A DNA stretch of 64,000 bases from Kribbella turkmenica (lineage in GTDB: Bacteria; Actinomycetota; Actinomycetes; Propionibacteriales; Kribbellaceae), in the NCBI RefSeq assembly GCF_004348725.1, contig NZ_SMKR01000005.1, forward strand, positions 23,572-87,571, given 5' to 3'. Positions within the stretch are counted from its first letter, which is position 1. The number at the start of each line of letters is the position of its first letter. Made by a program: the position numbers and the translations under genes. This document shows positions 25,313-35,328 of the stretch, in pieces. The notes under the pieces were generated by a model, which was not told where the DNA came from, searched no databases, and worked only from the letters and a program-made list of their open reading frames with translations.

Positions 25313-25636
25313 TCAGTCGGCGCCGGGCCGGACCTCGCAGGTGGGGCGGCCGTCGTTCAGCTCGCAGACGATGTACGGCGTACCGGCCGGCTCGGCGCTC
25401 GCCCGCCACGGCATCGCGGTGTCGCCGCTCAGCAGCGCGTCCAGGGTCTGCAGCTCGGGATCACGCATCTCGGCGTGGTGCCGGTAGCCGGCGGCGCCGA
25501 GGGCGAGCGCGATCGCCATGACGAGCAGGTTCACCTCGGTCGGCTGGTCCGGCGCCACCGAGCCGTCCGCCGGCTCGAGCCTGATGCCGTGCTCCGGCTC
25601 CTCGACGATCCTGGCGACGTACGTGCCTGCTGTCAT
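25313..25636 (-). CDS. Hypothetical protein, 107 aa
   Basis: Not recognised. One moderately hydrophobic stretch (VNLLVMAIALALGAAGY) sits in the middle, too short and Ala-rich to be sure of a membrane span, and two Cys flank a C-terminal segment (YIVCELNDGRPTCEV) that could form a disulphide or small hairpin. It stands upstream of and probably in operon with the DUF2071 gene. Confidence 0.6.
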   Translation of the reverse strand: MTAGTYVARIVEEPEHGIRLEPADGSVAPDQPTEVNLLVMAIALALGAAGYRHHAEMRDPELQTLDALLSGDTAMPWRASAEPAGTPYIVCELNDGRPTCEVRPGAD

Positions 25637-25672
25637 GCCAACGAGCGTAAACCCCGGGCTGGGCGCCTGTCC

Positions 25673-25705
25673 CGCACGTCCCCGGCCGGCGGCCGGGGAC
25701 GTGCG
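25673..25705 (-). terminator. 15-bp perfect hairpin after the TIM-barrel isomerase gene
   Basis: Arms 25673-25687 and 25691-25705 are exact reverse complements with a 3-nt loop. It lies just past the end of the minus-strand gene at 25712 and before the 107-aa gene, so it should close the long sugar operon. Confidence 0.65.
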
Positions 25706-25711
25706 CGGGGT

Positions 25712-26713
25712 TCAGGAGGAGAAGGCGGCGTCGAAGGACGCGGCCGGCGGGTCGAAGGCCAACGAGCGGACGAACTGGAGGGCTTCGGCGGCACCGGCCA
25801 GGCGGTCCATACCGGCGTCCTCCCACTCGATTGAGATCGGCCCGGTGTAGCCGATCGTGTTCAGCATCCGGAAGCACGCCTCCCACGGGACGTCGCCGTG
25901 GCCGGTGGACACGAAGTCCCAGCCGCGCCGCGGGTCGCCCCAGGCCAGGTGCGACCCCATCCGGCCGTTGCGGCCGTTGCCGACCTGGCGCTTCGCGTCC
26001 TTGCAGTCGACGTGGTAGATCCGGTCCTTGAAGTCCCAGAGGAAGCCGACCGGGTCGAGGTCCTGCCAGACGAAGTGCGACGGGTCCCAGTTGAGCCCGA
26101 ACGCCGGCCGGTGCCCGATCGCCTCCAGGGTCGCCGTGGTCGACCAGTAGTCGTAGGCGATCTCGGACGGGTGCACCTCGTGCGCGAACCGCACGCCGAC
26201 CTCGTCGAACACGTCCAGGATCGGGTTCCACCGGTCGGCGAAGTCCCGGTAACCCGCCTCGATCATGGCCGGCGGCACCGGCGGGAACATCGCCACCGTC
26301 TTCCAGATCGACGAGCCGGTGAACCCGACGACCACGTCCACGCCGAGCGCCCGGGCCGCGCGGGCCGTCGACTTCATGTCCTCCGCGGCCCGCTGCCGGA
26401 CGCCCTCGGGGTCGCCCTCGCCCCAGATGTGGGCGGGCAGGATCGCCTGGTGGCGCTGGTCGATCGGGTCGTCGCAGACGGCCTGGCCGAGCAGGTGGTT
26501 GGAGATCGTCCAGACCTTCAGGTTGTACTTCTCCAGGATGTCCAGCCGGTCCCGCACGTACGCGTGGTCCTCGGCCGCGCGCCGGACGTCGAGGTGGTCA
26601 CCCCAGCAGGCGATCTCCAGTCCCTCGTAGCCCCAGGACGACGCCAGCCGCGCCACCTCCTCGAACGGCAGGTCAGCCCACTGGCCGGTGAACAGGGTGA
26701 TCGGTCGGGCCAT
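25712..26713 (-). CDS. Sugar phosphate isomerase/epimerase (xylose isomerase-like TIM barrel)
   Basis: A 333-aa AP_endonuc_2-fold protein. Metal ligands are placed as in this family: E in [11 protein letters not shown] in [27 protein letters not shown] and SIEWED. TIM-barrel isomerases or epimerases of this kind act on keto-sugars or inositol derivatives. The ATG at 26713 has AAGGAG 8 nt upstream, while the ATG at 26719 would be only 2 nt from it, so 26713 is chosen. It is the last gene of the sugar cluster, downstream of a pseudogene. Substrate unknown. Confidence 0.85.
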   Translation of the reverse strand: MARPITLFTGQWADLPFEEVARLASSWGYEGLEIACWGDHLDVRRAAEDHAYVRDRLDILEKYNLKVWTISNHLLGQAVCDDPIDQRHQAILPAHIWGEGDPEGVRQRAAEDMKSTARAARALGVDVVVGFTGSSIWKTVAMFPPVPPAMIEAGYRDFADRWNPILDVFDEVGVRFAHEVHPSEIAYDYWSTTATLEAIGHRPAFGLNWDPSHFVWQDLDPVGFLWDFKDRIYHVDCKDAKRQVGNGRNGRMGSHLAWGDPRRGWDFVSTGHGDVPWEACFRMLNTIGYTGPISIEWEDAGMDRLAGAAEALQFVRSLAFDPPAASFDAAFSS

Positions 26714-26933
26714 GTGCATTACTCCTTCGTCGAACCGGTTCTCGGTACTGCGGACAGCCGGGGCGAGCTGTGGATCGGGGTGCGGGGTGTCCCCCGGCGG
26801 CGCCTGGGGCGCGGGGCGGCGCCGGGGGTCCCCGCCGGCCGCGGGAGACCGCTCGCTGCCGGCTGCGCCGGGTGGGGTCGAACCAGCCGGGGAGGCGGCA
26901 GGTGACGAAAGGCGATCTCCCACGGCGACGTCA

Positions 26934-27843
26934 TCAGTCCAGCCTGCTCTTCAGGTCCTGACCGACGGCGGTGAGCAAGGTGCGGGCCGGTACGTCGCGG
27001 ACCGTCCGCGCCTTGGCCAGGAACAGGTCGAGGGCGACTGTCGCGACGACCTGCTGGTTCCGGCGGGCCGCTCGTTCCGCCAGTCCCAGCTGGATCTTCA
27101 TCACCTTGGCAGTTGCCAACGGCACCGTTCCGGCGATCCGGTAGCGCTCCACCAGCTTCACCGTCTCCGGGTACGACGCGACCACGGTGAACGGCACCGT
27201 CGCCGTGTACTTGGACCAGTCGCCGGTTCCGACCTTCTGCTCCACGTACACCTGCCCGGCCTGGTCGTCGGTCGCCATCGCGGTGGCGACCACCGGATCG
27301 GTCCACCAGCCGGCGAGACCGGACGGCGTCGACGGGTCCAGCGACAGGTTGACCGACGGCGCGACCGTGTCCCGGACCAGCTTGAAGTAGTCGAACCGTG
27401 CGGTCTTCGACGCCACCTGGTCGGTCCCGAACGCATAGACCCCGAACGACGCCGACTCCAGCGCCGCGTTCGGCGCCGGTTCGGTGACCGCGTCGGCGAC
27501 CTCCCTGCGCAACTCCAGTCCACGGGTCACCGTCGGCCCGGGTGCCTTGGTGGTCAGGTAGTCGAGCTTTCACGTAGTTGGCGTCGTCGGCGTACACCAT
27601 CAGCCCGGCCTGCTGCCGACGAGCTCGCCGTGCCAGGGCCAGTCGTACTCGGCGTCCGAGGCCGCGTGCACCCCGGCGTAGCCGCCGCCAGCGCGGATGT
27701 AGCGCTCGAAGGCGGCCTGCTGCGTTGAAGGTCTCGTCACCGTGGCCGGGATGAGCCGTACCCGGCAGCGGGATCGAGACCGCCGCGATCAGGGCGAGCA
27801 CGAGCGCACGAATCGTCGTGCCGTGCCTGCGTAGCTGGATCAT
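26934..27843 (-). pseudogene. Remnant of a large secreted ThuA-domain protein
   Basis: Starting at ATG 27843 (ribosome site GAGGAG) the first frame gives a clear signal peptide (IRALVLALIAAVSIPLPGTAHPGHGDETF). Near 27722 the match jumps to another frame that reads QAAFERYIRAGGGYAGVHAA and SDAEYDWPWHGELVG, the second half of a ThuA domain. Near 27614 it jumps again to GLMVYADDANYVK, and an extra base in the T-run at 27568-27570 shifts it into the final frame (TRGLELRREV... SLTL-type repeats) that runs to TGA at 26934. The parts belong to one multidomain glycan-associated ThuA protein but two large internal pieces are gone. It lies inside the sugar operon. A sequencing error could explain only the last lesion. 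Confidence 0.8.
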
Positions 27844-27954
27844 GCGGAGCTCCTCATGGGTCGGACAAGGCGCGCGCTCCATCCAGCCGGGGCCTCGGGC
27901 CCCAGCTGCTACCGCAAGTCCCGTGCTCTGCCCTGCGCGGGAGGTGGTACCGGA

Positions 27955-29115
27955 TCAGCGAACGCCGAGCAGGTGCTCCATGGCCAGCTGGTCCAGCTTC
28001 TCGAACCCGAGACCGCGCTCGGCCAGCGCGTCCGGGTCGTACTTGTCGTTGCGGAGGTCTGCCAGGCTCTCACCCTCGGCCAGGGTGGGCTCGGACAACT
28101 CCGCGACCTTGGCCGCGGCGAGTGCCTCGGCCACCTCGGGGTCGGCGCGGAACGCCTTCACCTTCTCGCGCAGGATCAGGTAGTTCCGCATGCAGCCGCG
28201 GGCGGTCTCCCAGACGCCTTCCTCGTCCTCGGTCCGCGGCGGCTTGTAGTCGAAGTGCACGTAGCCGTCGTACCCGGGGCGGCCCTCGGTGCCCTGCAGC
28301 ACGTCGACCGTCCAGAACGCCTCGCGCAGGTTGCCGGCGCCGAAGCGCAGGTCCTGGTCGAACCGCGGACCGTGCTGGCCGTTGAGGTCGATGTGGTACA
28401 GCTTCCCGTGCCACAGCGCCTGCGCGATCCCGTGCGCGTAGTTCAGGCCGGCCATCTGCTCGTGCCCGACCTCGGGATTGATGCCGACCAGCTCGGGGTC
28501 AGCCAGGTCGTTGATGAACGCGATCGCGTGGCCGATCGACGGCAGCAGGATGTCACCGCGCGGCTCGTTCGGCTTCGGCTCGATCGCGAACCGGATGTCG
28601 TAGCCCTGCTCCCGCACGTACGCGCACAGGATGTCGAGCGACTCCTTGTACCGGTCCAGGGCCGCGTTCACGTCCTTCGAACCACCGGACTCGGCCCCTT
28701 CGCGACCACCCCAGAGCACGTACGTCGTCGCACCCAGCTCGGCCGCCAGGTCGACGTTGCGCAGCACCTTCGCCAGCGCGTACCGGCGAACCTGACGGTC
28801 GTTGGCGGTCAGGCCGCCGTCCTTGAAGACCGGGTGGCTGAACAGGTTGGTGGTCATCATCTCGACACCCAGCCCGGTGTCGGCCAGCGCCTTCGTGAAC
28901 CGTTCGAGCACCTGCCCGCGGGTCGGGTCGTCGGGGACCAGGTCGTCGTCGTGGAACGTGACCGCCGCGGCTCCCAGCTCCGCGAGCTTCTCGACCGCGT
29001 GCACCGGGTCCATCGCCGGCCGGACCGCCGTACCGAAGACGTCGACGCCCTGCCAGCCGATCGTCCAGAGACCGAACGAGAACTTGTCGTCCTTCGTCGG
29101 GGTGTAGCTGTTCAT
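27955..29115 (-). CDS. xylA: Xylose isomerase
   Basis: A 386-aa class I (short, actinobacterial) xylose isomerase converting D-xylose to D-xylulose in the cytosol. Visible family motifs: [14 protein letters not shown] at the N terminus, VTFHDDD with the catalytic His, [22 protein letters not shown] with the metal-binding Glu and catalytic Lys, [31 protein letters not shown] and [11 protein letters not shown]. Length and motif order are normal. The ATG at 29115 overlaps the upstream oxidoreductase stop by 4 nt (ATGA) and has GGAG 9 nt before it. Its place in an operon with a pentose-type importer and ROK regulator supports xylose use. No xylulokinase gene is in the window. Confidence 0.93.
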   Translation of the reverse strand: MNSYTPTKDDKFSFGLWTIGWQGVDVFGTAVRPAMDPVHAVEKLAELGAAAVTFHDDDLVPDDPTRGQVLERFTKALADTGLGVEMMTTNLFSHPVFKDGGLTANDRQVRRYALAKVLRNVDLAAELGATTYVLWGGREGAESGGSKDVNAALDRYKESLDILCAYVREQGYDIRFAIEPKPNEPRGDILLPSIGHAIAFINDLADPELVGINPEVGHEQMAGLNYAHGIAQALWHGKLYHIDLNGQHGPRFDQDLRFGAGNLREAFWTVDVLQGTEGRPGYDGYVHFDYKPPRTEDEEGVWETARGCMRNYLILREKVKAFRADPEVAEALAAAKVAELSEPTLAEGESLADLRNDKYDPDALAERGLGFEKLDQLAMEHLLGVR

Positions 29116-30275
29116 TGAGGAATCTCCTGCCATTGTCGGGAGGTCGAGCTGGCCTCGACCGCGGCCAGCACACGCTGGACCCGCAGCCCGTCGGCGAACG
29201 ACGGTGTCGGATCGGCTCCATCGGCGATCGCGGTGACCAGGTCGACGACTTGATGGGTGAACCCGTGCTCGTAACCGAGCAGGTGGCCGGGCGGCCACCA
29301 CGCTCCGACGTACGGGTGGGCGGACTCGGTGGCGAGGATGCGGCGGAATCCGGCGGTGGCCGCGTCCTCTCCTCCGTCGTAGAAGTGCAGGAGGTTCATG
29401 TCCTCGAAGTCGAACGCGAGGCTCCCCAGGCTGCCGTTGATCTCGATCCGGATAGCGTTCTTCCGGCCGGTCGCGAACCGGGTCGCCTCGAACACGCCGA
29501 GCGCCCCGGAGCCGAACTTCGCCAGGAAGACGGCCGCGTCGTCGACCGTCACCGGTCCGCGCTCGGCACCCGCCGTACCGGCCAGGCCGGAATGCTCGGC
29601 CGCGACCGGGCGCTCCTTGACGAACGTCTCGAGCTGACCGCTGACCTCGGCGATCCGGTCGCCGGTGATGTACTGCGTCAGGTCGATGATGTGCGCGCCG
29701 ATGTCACCGAGCGCGCCGGAGCCGGCCTTCTCCTTGTCCAGCCGCCACGACAGCGGCGCCTCCGGATCGGCGATCCAGTCCTGCAGGTACTGCGCCCGGA
29801 CGTGCCGGATCGTGCCCAGTCTGCCGTCGGCGACGAGCTGCCGCGCCAGCCCGATGGCCGGCACCCGGCGGTAGGTGAACCCGACCATCGACCTGATCCC
29901 CCTGGCCGCCGCCGCCTCGGCCGCGGCGGTCATCGCCTCGGCCTCCTCGACCGTGTTGGCCAGCGGCTTCTCGCACAGCACGTGCTTGCCGGCTTCCAAG
30001 GCGGCGATCGCGATCTCGGCGTGGCTGTCCCCCGGCGTGCAGACGTCGATCAGCTGGATGTCGTCGCGGCCGAGCAGCTTGCGCCAGTCGGTCTCGGTCT
30101 CCTGCCAGCCGAGCTTCGCCGCCGCGGCCGCGACCGCGTCGGGGGTGCGCCCGCAGAGCACGGTCATCTCGGGGTTCAGCGGCAGGTCGAAGAAGCGCGG
30201 CGCGCTCCGCCAGGCCTGCGAGTGGGCCGCGCCCATGAACGCGTAGCCGATCAGGCCGATGCCCAGGTTCGTCAT
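29112..30275 (-). CDS. Gfo/Idh/MocA-family sugar oxidoreductase
   Basis: A 387-aa NAD(P)-dependent dehydrogenase. The Rossmann dinucleotide loop is [14 protein letters not shown], and [15 protein letters not shown] is the EKP motif with the catalytic lysine. [14 protein letters not shown] carries the conserved D..H pair of the C-terminal substrate domain. It would oxidise or epimerise a sugar or inositol. It lies between the importer's binding protein and xylose isomerase in one operon, with a 4-nt overlap to the latter, suggesting one catabolic unit for more than plain xylose. Confidence 0.88.
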   Translation of the reverse strand: MTNLGIGLIGYAFMGAAHSQAWRSAPRFFDLPLNPEMTVLCGRTPDAVAAAAAKLGWQETETDWRKLLGRDDIQLIDVCTPGDSHAEIAIAALEAGKHVLCEKPLANTVEEAEAMTAAAEAAAARGIRSMVGFTYRRVPAIGLARQLVADGRLGTIRHVRAQYLQDWIADPEAPLSWRLDKEKAGSGALGDIGAHIIDLTQYITGDRIAEVSGQLETFVKERPVAAEHSGLAGTAGAERGPVTVDDAAVFLAKFGSGALGVFEATRFATGRKNAIRIEINGSLGSLAFDFEDMNLLHFYDGGEDAATAGFRRILATESAHPYVGAWWPPGHLLGYEHGFTHQVVDLVTAIADGADPTPSFADGLRVQRVLAAVEASSTSRQWQEIPQ

Positions 30276-30285
30276 AGCTCTCCTC

Positions 30286-31332
30286 TTAGCTCTCGAATGC
30301 GGTCGGCAGGTACTGGTCGACGTTGTCCTTGGTCACCACCGGCGCGTACAGCTGGATGGTCCGCGGCACCTCGACCTCCACCAGGTCGGCGAGGGCCTTC
30401 TTCTGCACCAGCAGCCGGGCCAGCCGGACACCGTCGGCGCCCTGCGTGGACGGGTAGATGACGGTCGCCTTCAGCAACGAGTTGCCGGCCTTGATGTCGC
30501 GCATCACGTTCGCCGAGCCGGCGCCGCCGACCACGAAGAACTCCTTGCGGCCGGAGTTCTTGATCGCCGCCATCACGCCGACCCCCTGGTCGTCGTCGTG
30601 GTTCCAGATCGCGTCGATCTTCGGCGCCGCCTGCAGCAGGTTGGCGGCCGCCCGCTCACCGGACTCGACGGTGAACTCGGCGGCGACCCGGTTGCTCACC
30701 TTCAGCCCGCAGTCGGCCAGCGCCTCCTTGAAGCCCCGGCTGCGGTCCTGGGTCAGCGGCAGCGAGTCGATGCCGGCGATCTCCGCGACCACCGAGTTCG
30801 CCTTGCCCTCCAACTGCTGGCAGACGTAGGTCCCGGCGGAGCGACCCATGCCGTAGTTGTCGCCGAGGATCGTGGTCCGGGCCGCGAACGGGCTGTCGAA
30901 CTCACGGTCGACGTTCACCACGGTGATGCCGGCCTCCATCGCCTTGACCGCCACCGGGGTGAGCGCCGCGCCGTCGAACGGCAGCAGCACGATCGCGTCC
31001 ACCTTCTGGTTGATGAACGTCTCCACCTGGCTGATCTGCAGGCTCACGTCGTTGGTGCCTTCGGCAACGATCAGCTCGATGTCGGGGTACTTCTTCGCCT
31101 CGGCCTGGGTGGCCTTGGTGATGGCGCCCATCCAGCCGTGGTCGGCGGCCGGCGCGGAGAACCCGATCCGGACCTTCTGGCCCGGCTCGTCGTTCTTGCC
31201 GGCCGCCGCGCCCTGCGGTGCGGCGTTGCCGCCGGTGTTCTCCTCGGCCTCCGGGGTGTTGCTTGTGCAGGCGGCCAGCGCGAGCACGCTCAGGCCGGCG
31301 ATGATCAGCGTGCGGGCGGAACGTGTGGACAT
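30286..31332 (-). CDS. Sugar ABC importer substrate-binding lipoprotein (ribose/xylose type)
   Basis: A 348-aa periplasmic-binding-protein-type-1 fold with a lipoprotein signal (LIIAGLSVLALAAC, lipobox LAAC). VRIGFSAPAADHGWMGAITKATQAEAKKY, DAIVLLPFDGAALTPVAVKA and TVVNVDREFDS are typical of RbsB/XylF proteins that bind pentoses and hexoses. Anchored outside the membrane, it delivers sugar to the permease encoded just upstream. AAGGAGG 6 nt before the ATG at 31332 sets the start; the long frame upstream is the permease's shadow. Confidence 0.9.
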   Translation of the reverse strand: MSTRSARTLIIAGLSVLALAACTSNTPEAEENTGGNAAPQGAAAGKNDEPGQKVRIGFSAPAADHGWMGAITKATQAEAKKYPDIELIVAEGTNDVSLQISQVETFINQKVDAIVLLPFDGAALTPVAVKAMEAGITVVNVDREFDSPFAARTTILGDNYGMGRSAGTYVCQQLEGKANSVVAEIAGIDSLPLTQDRSRGFKEALADCGLKVSNRVAAEFTVESGERAAANLLQAAPKIDAIWNHDDDQGVGVMAAIKNSGRKEFFVVGGAGSANVMRDIKAGNSLLKATVIYPSTQGADGVRLARLLVQKKALADLVEVEVPRTIQLYAPVVTKDNVDQYLPTAFES

Positions 31333-31346
31333 CGTTGTCCTCCTTC

Positions 31347-32411
31347 TCATTGGCGGGTCGTGCGGGCCGCGAAGATGCGGTCGCCTCCGGCGAGGCGCTG
31401 CTGGAGAAGGACGGCGATCACGATGATCAGGCCCTTCGCCACCGACTGGGCGGAGATACTCAGGTTGTTGAGGGTGAAGACGTTGTTCAGGGTGGTGAAG
31501 ATCAGCACGCCGAACACGGTGCCGCCGATCGTCCCGCGACCGCCGGACAGCAGCGTGCCGCCGATGACCACGGCCGCGATCGCGTCCAGCTCGTACAACT
31601 GACCGTGGGTCGAGCTGCCGGTCGTCGTCCGGGCCATCAGCATCACCGCGGCGATGCCGCAGCACAGCCCGGCCAGGACGTACAGCGCGACGGTGTGCCG
31701 CTGCACCTTGATGCCGGCCAGCCGGGCGGCCTCGGCGTTGCCGCCGACGGCGAAGGTCCGGCGGCCGAACGTGGTCCGGTTGAGCACCACCCAGCCGGCC
31801 GCGGCGACCAGCAGGAAGATCCACACCAGCACCGGCAGCCCGATCAGCGAGCCGCCGAAGAAGTCGACGAAACCGTTCACCGAGACGATCTGCGTCTTCC
31901 GGTCGGAGATGATCTCGGCCAGGCCGCGGGCGGCGGCGAGCATCGCCAGGGTCGCGATGAACGGCACGATCTTGCCGTAGGCAACGAGCAGGCCGTTGAC
32001 CAGGCCGGCCGCGGCGCCGACCAGCAGCGCGGTGGTGACCATCAGGATCCAGTGGTAGTCCTCGGCCAACTGCTGGGTCGCCAGCGTGGTCGCCCAGACC
32101 GACGCGAGCGCGACCATCGCACCGACGGACAGGTCGATCCCCCCGCTGGTGATGACGAAGGTCATGCCGATGCTGACCACGCCGATGACGGCGGCCAGGC
32201 GCAGGATGGTGAGCACGTTCGCACCGGTGGCGAACGTGTCCCCGGCGGTGACGACGCCGACCAGACAGAGCAGGACGAGCGCGACCACCAGGCCGACGTT
32301 GCGTCCGAGCCCCGACCTCAGCAGGTTGCCGGACCGCGGCGCCGCCGGCGGCGTGACCGTCGCCTGGGTCGACGCGGTTTGTTCGGGCGGGCGTGCGATG
32401 TCTTCACTCAC
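31347..32411 (-). CDS. Sugar ABC importer permease (RbsC/XylH type)
   Basis: A 354-aa membrane protein with 8-10 predicted helices of the BPD_transp_2 family; ITSGGIDLSVGAMVALASV and GRRTFAVGGNAEAARLAGI are its signatures, and VIGGTLLSGGRGTIGGTVFG its C-terminal loop. The first 35 residues are polar and Pro-rich. The GTG start at 32411 overlaps the ATPase stop by 4 nt (GTGA). It forms the membrane channel of the pentose-type importer. Confidence 0.9.
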   Translation of the reverse strand: MSEDIARPPEQTASTQATVTPPAAPRSGNLLRSGLGRNVGLVVALVLLCLVGVVTAGDTFATGANVLTILRLAAVIGVVSIGMTFVITSGGIDLSVGAMVALASVWATTLATQQLAEDYHWILMVTTALLVGAAAGLVNGLLVAYGKIVPFIATLAMLAAARGLAEIISDRKTQIVSVNGFVDFFGGSLIGLPVLVWIFLLVAAAGWVVLNRTTFGRRTFAVGGNAEAARLAGIKVQRHTVALYVLAGLCCGIAAVMLMARTTTGSSTHGQLYELDAIAAVVIGGTLLSGGRGTIGGTVFGVLIFTTLNNVFTLNNLSISAQSVAKGLIIVIAVLLQQRLAGGDRIFAARTTRQ

Positions 32412-33910
32412 AAGGCACTTCCTTCCATCACCAGGTCGAGCACCTGGTGCTCGTCGATGTCTTGCGCGGGTCCGCTGTACACGGCCCGTCCCTCCCGCAG
32501 TACGACGACCCGGTCGGCGAGACCGAGGACTTCCTCCACCTCGCTGGAGACCAGCACGATCGCGACCCCATTCGCGGCCAGTTTGTGGATCAGCGCGTAG
32601 ATCTCGGACCGTGCGCCGACGTCGACTCCGCGCGTCGGTTCGTCGAGCAGCAGCACGCGGCAGTCCCGCAGCAGCCAGCGGGCCAGCACGACCTTCTGCT
32701 GGTTGCCGCCGGACAGGTTGCGCACGGGATGGTCGACGCCGGCCGGGCGAACGTCCAGGGACCTGGACAACTCGGCGGCCGCCTCCCGCTCGGCCCGGCC
32801 GTACAGGAACCCCCCGCTGGCGAACCGCTGCATGGACGACACCGTGATGTTCTTGTACACGGCCTCGTCCAGGAGCAGCGCCTGGCTCTTCCGCTCCTCC
32901 GGCGCCAGCCCGACACCCGCCTTCACGGCCGACTGCACCCGGCCCGGCCGCAGCGTGACGCCGTCGACGGTGACCGAACCGCCGGCCGCGCGCCGGGCGC
33001 CGTACACGGTCTCGAGGACTTCGGAACGCCCCGAGCCCACGAGTCCGGCCAGGCCGAGGATCTCGCCGGACCGGACGGTGAACCCGATCCCGGCGAACTC
33101 ACCCGGCCGGGTCAGGTCGGCCACCTCGAGCACGACCGGCGCCGTACTGAGGATCTCGCGCCGGGGCGGGAAGACGTACTCGATCGAGCGGCCCGTCATC
33201 AACCGGATGAGTTCCCTGGTCGGCGTCTTTCGGGCGTCCAGCCCGGTGGCGACGGTGGCGCCGTCCTTCAGCACGGTGACGCGGTCGCCGATCTGCCGGA
33301 TCTCCTCCAGCCGGTGCGAGATGTAGACGACGGCGACGCCGCGGGCGGTGAGGTCGCGGATGACCCGGAACAGGTTGGCGACCTCCTCGGGATCGAGGAC
33401 GGCGGACGGCTCGTCCATCACGATCAGCCGGGCGTCGCGCGACAGCGCCCGCGCCATGCTGACCACCTGCTGCCCGGCGGCCGGCAGCGACCCGACCGTG
33501 CGGTGTGCCGGGATCTCGCCGTGGCCCAGTCCCCGGAGGATCTCGCGGGCCCGGGCGGTCGCCTCGTGCCTGCGGCTGAAGCCGAACCGGGCCGGCTCGT
33601 GGCCGAGGAAGATGTTCTCGGCGACCGTCAGCTCGGGGACCAGGTCGAGCTCCTGGTAGATCGCCGCGATGCCGCGCTGGATCGCGTCCGTCGGGCTGTT
33701 GAACCGCACCGGCTCGCTGTTGATCCGGACGGTGCCGGCGTCCGGCTGGTGCGCACCGGTCAGCACCCGGATGAGCGTGGACTTGCCGGCGCCGTTCTGG
33801 CCGAGCAGGCAGTGCACTTCGCCGGCGCGGACGTCCAGGTCGACCCCGTCGAGCGCCCGGACCCCCGGGAACTCCTTGACGATGCCGGTCATGGTCAGCA
33901 GATCGGACAT
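32408..33910 (-). CDS. Sugar ABC importer ATPase, two-domain (RbsA/XylG type)
   Basis: A 500-aa tandem ATPase. The first domain has Walker A GQNGAGKST and Walker B LIVMDEPSAVLD; the second has the degenerate loop GLVGSGRSE and a full LSGGNQQK signature with VLLLDEPTRGVD. One degenerate half is normal for this family. The first domain's signature reads LPAAGQQ, another usual departure. ATG 33910 has GGGAGG 4 nt before it. It follows the ROK regulator gene after 115 nt and powers import with the permease downstream. Confidence 0.9.
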   Translation of the reverse strand: MSDLLTMTGIVKEFPGVRALDGVDLDVRAGEVHCLLGQNGAGKSTLIRVLTGAHQPDAGTVRINSEPVRFNSPTDAIQRGIAAIYQELDLVPELTVAENIFLGHEPARFGFSRRHEATARAREILRGLGHGEIPAHRTVGSLPAAGQQVVSMARALSRDARLIVMDEPSAVLDPEEVANLFRVIRDLTARGVAVVYISHRLEEIRQIGDRVTVLKDGATVATGLDARKTPTRELIRLMTGRSIEYVFPPRREILSTAPVVLEVADLTRPGEFAGIGFTVRSGEILGLAGLVGSGRSEVLETVYGARRAAGGSVTVDGVTLRPGRVQSAVKAGVGLAPEERKSQALLLDEAVYKNITVSSMQRFASGGFLYGRAEREAAAELSRSLDVRPAGVDHPVRNLSGGNQQKVVLARWLLRDCRVLLLDEPTRGVDVGARSEIYALIHKLAANGVAIVLVSSEVEEVLGLADRVVVLREGRAVYSGPAQDIDEHQVLDLVMEGSAL

Positions 33911-34029
33911 GCGGCCTCCCGGCCTGGACTGAGGAGCGGGCGGAGCGCAGCGACCGCAGCGACGAGGCAAGGCCGGGAGTCACAGCCGCATGACCGGCCG
34001 CGCGGCAGCGTGGCCTGGGACTCGGTCAT
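33895..34029 (-). other. 44-codon ORF bridging the ROK regulator stop and the ATPase start
   Basis: An ATG at 34029 overlaps the ROK stop (ATGA) and the frame stays open through the 115-nt gap, ending 16 nt inside the ATPase gene. It begins MTESQATLPRGR. The gap contains a GAGCGNAGCGA-type repeat in the opposite orientation (about 33934-33965). It may keep ribosomes moving between the two genes or may be chance; there is no separate ribosome site. Confidence 0.25.
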
Positions 34030-35297
34030 TGGGCGACTCCGGTTCCGGCCCGGCCGATCACCGTCGGGTCGACGAAGACCTGGTCGAGTGAGATCTGCGC
34101 TCCGCCGCGGACCGCCGCGGTGAAGCCGAGCTCCGAGCGGACCACGCGGCAGCCGCCGCCGTCCGGGGCGATCACGCGGTCGCGGATCGCCGTCTCCAGC
34201 GGTTCCTCCAGCCACGGCCCGAGGACGGCGAAGTAGCCGCCGAGCACGAGCACGTCCGGGTTCAGGATGTTCACCAGGATCGCTCCCCCAATCCCCAGCC
34301 AGGTTCCGACGTCCTTCAGCGCGGTCAGCGTCCGGGGCTCCCCCGCCTCGGCCCGCGCGATGATCTCGGCCAGCCGTCGTTCGACGTCGAGCGACGGATC
34401 GCGGACTGGATCGTCCCCGTCCGTTGCCTGGTGCAACAGTGCGGTCAGGCCCACGACGGTCTCCCAGCAGCCGGTCCGGCCGCAGCCGCAGGTGCGGCCC
34501 TCCGGCGCGACCGGCATGTGCCCGACCTCGCCGCTGTACCCGCGTCCGCCGCGCAGCAGGTGCCCGTTGGACACCATCCCGCCGCCGACACCGACCGCGC
34601 CGGTGAGCAGGACGAGATCCTGGACCGGTTCGACCTTTCGCAGCTCCGAGTACGCCGCCCGCGCGGCGAGGTTCGCCTCGTTGTCGACATGCAGCGGGTA
34701 CGATGGTCCACCCAACCGTTCGCGCATCTCCCGGATCACCGGAACCTCGCCCCACCCCAGGTTCGGGGCCAGCTTCAGCTCGCCGGTGTCGCCCTGGACC
34801 AGACCCGGTACCGCCAGGGTCACGCCGGCGACCTGTCCGCCGCGGGCGTCGACGGCCGCGACGGCCTCACGGATCAGGCCGGCCAGGCGGTCGAGCGTCG
34901 TACCGGGGTCGAGATGGGCCGCGTCCAGCGGGACCCGTCGCTCGCTGACCGTGTCGCCGGTCAGGTCGAGAGCGGTGACGGCGAGATAGTCGACGTTGAC
35001 CTCGGCGCCGACACCGCAGACACCGGTGCCGTCCAGCTCGACGAGCTGACCGGGCCGGCCGAGGGCACGGGTGGAGTCGGCCGGGCCTTCGCGGAGCAGT
35101 CCACGCCCGACCAGCTCGGCGACCAGGCTGCTGACGGTGGCCTTGTTCAGGCCGGTGTCGGCGGCGATCCGGGCCCGCGACCGCGGGCCGAGGTCGCGGA
35201 CGTGCCGGAGGACGACCGAGAGGTTGTTCCGGCGCAGCGATACGTGGTCGGCGGCGACGCCGCGGCCGCCGGAACGGCTGCCTCCGGTCAACGTCAT
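34026..35297 (-). CDS. ROK-family transcriptional regulator (XylR/NagC type)
   Basis: About 423 residues. The N-terminal winged helix is RNNLSVVLRHVRDLGPRSRARIAADTGLNKATVSSLVAELVGRGLL; the rest is the ROK sugar-kinase-like fold with the zinc motif CGCGRTGCWE (C-G-C-x4-C) and GVGGGMVSNGHLLRGGRGYSGEVGHM. Such proteins repress sugar operons and release DNA on binding the sugar. The ATG at 35297 is preferred to the GTG at 35306 by spacing from GAGGTG. It heads the xylose-type operon, so control of this operon and itself is likely. Confidence 0.88.
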   Translation of the reverse strand: MTLTGGSRSGGRGVAADHVSLRRNNLSVVLRHVRDLGPRSRARIAADTGLNKATVSSLVAELVGRGLLREGPADSTRALGRPGQLVELDGTGVCGVGAEVNVDYLAVTALDLTGDTVSERRVPLDAAHLDPGTTLDRLAGLIREAVAAVDARGGQVAGVTLAVPGLVQGDTGELKLAPNLGWGEVPVIREMRERLGGPSYPLHVDNEANLAARAAYSELRKVEPVQDLVLLTGAVGVGGGMVSNGHLLRGGRGYSGEVGHMPVAPEGRTCGCGRTGCWETVVGLTALLHQATDGDDPVRDPSLDVERRLAEIIARAEAGEPRTLTALKDVGTWLGIGGAILVNILNPDVLVLGGYFAVLGPWLEEPLETAIRDRVIAPDGGGCRVVRSELGFTAAVRGGAQISLDQVFVDPTVIGRAGTGVAQ

Positions 35298-35328
35298 GCG
35301 CCCCACCTCACCGATTTGTGAGCTCAGT

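Noticed and set aside
26761..26840. GC-rich hairpin between the pseudogene and the TIM-barrel gene as a terminator
   Set aside because: Arms pair imperfectly and the region is so GC-rich that such pairing is expected; the flanking genes are otherwise in one operon.
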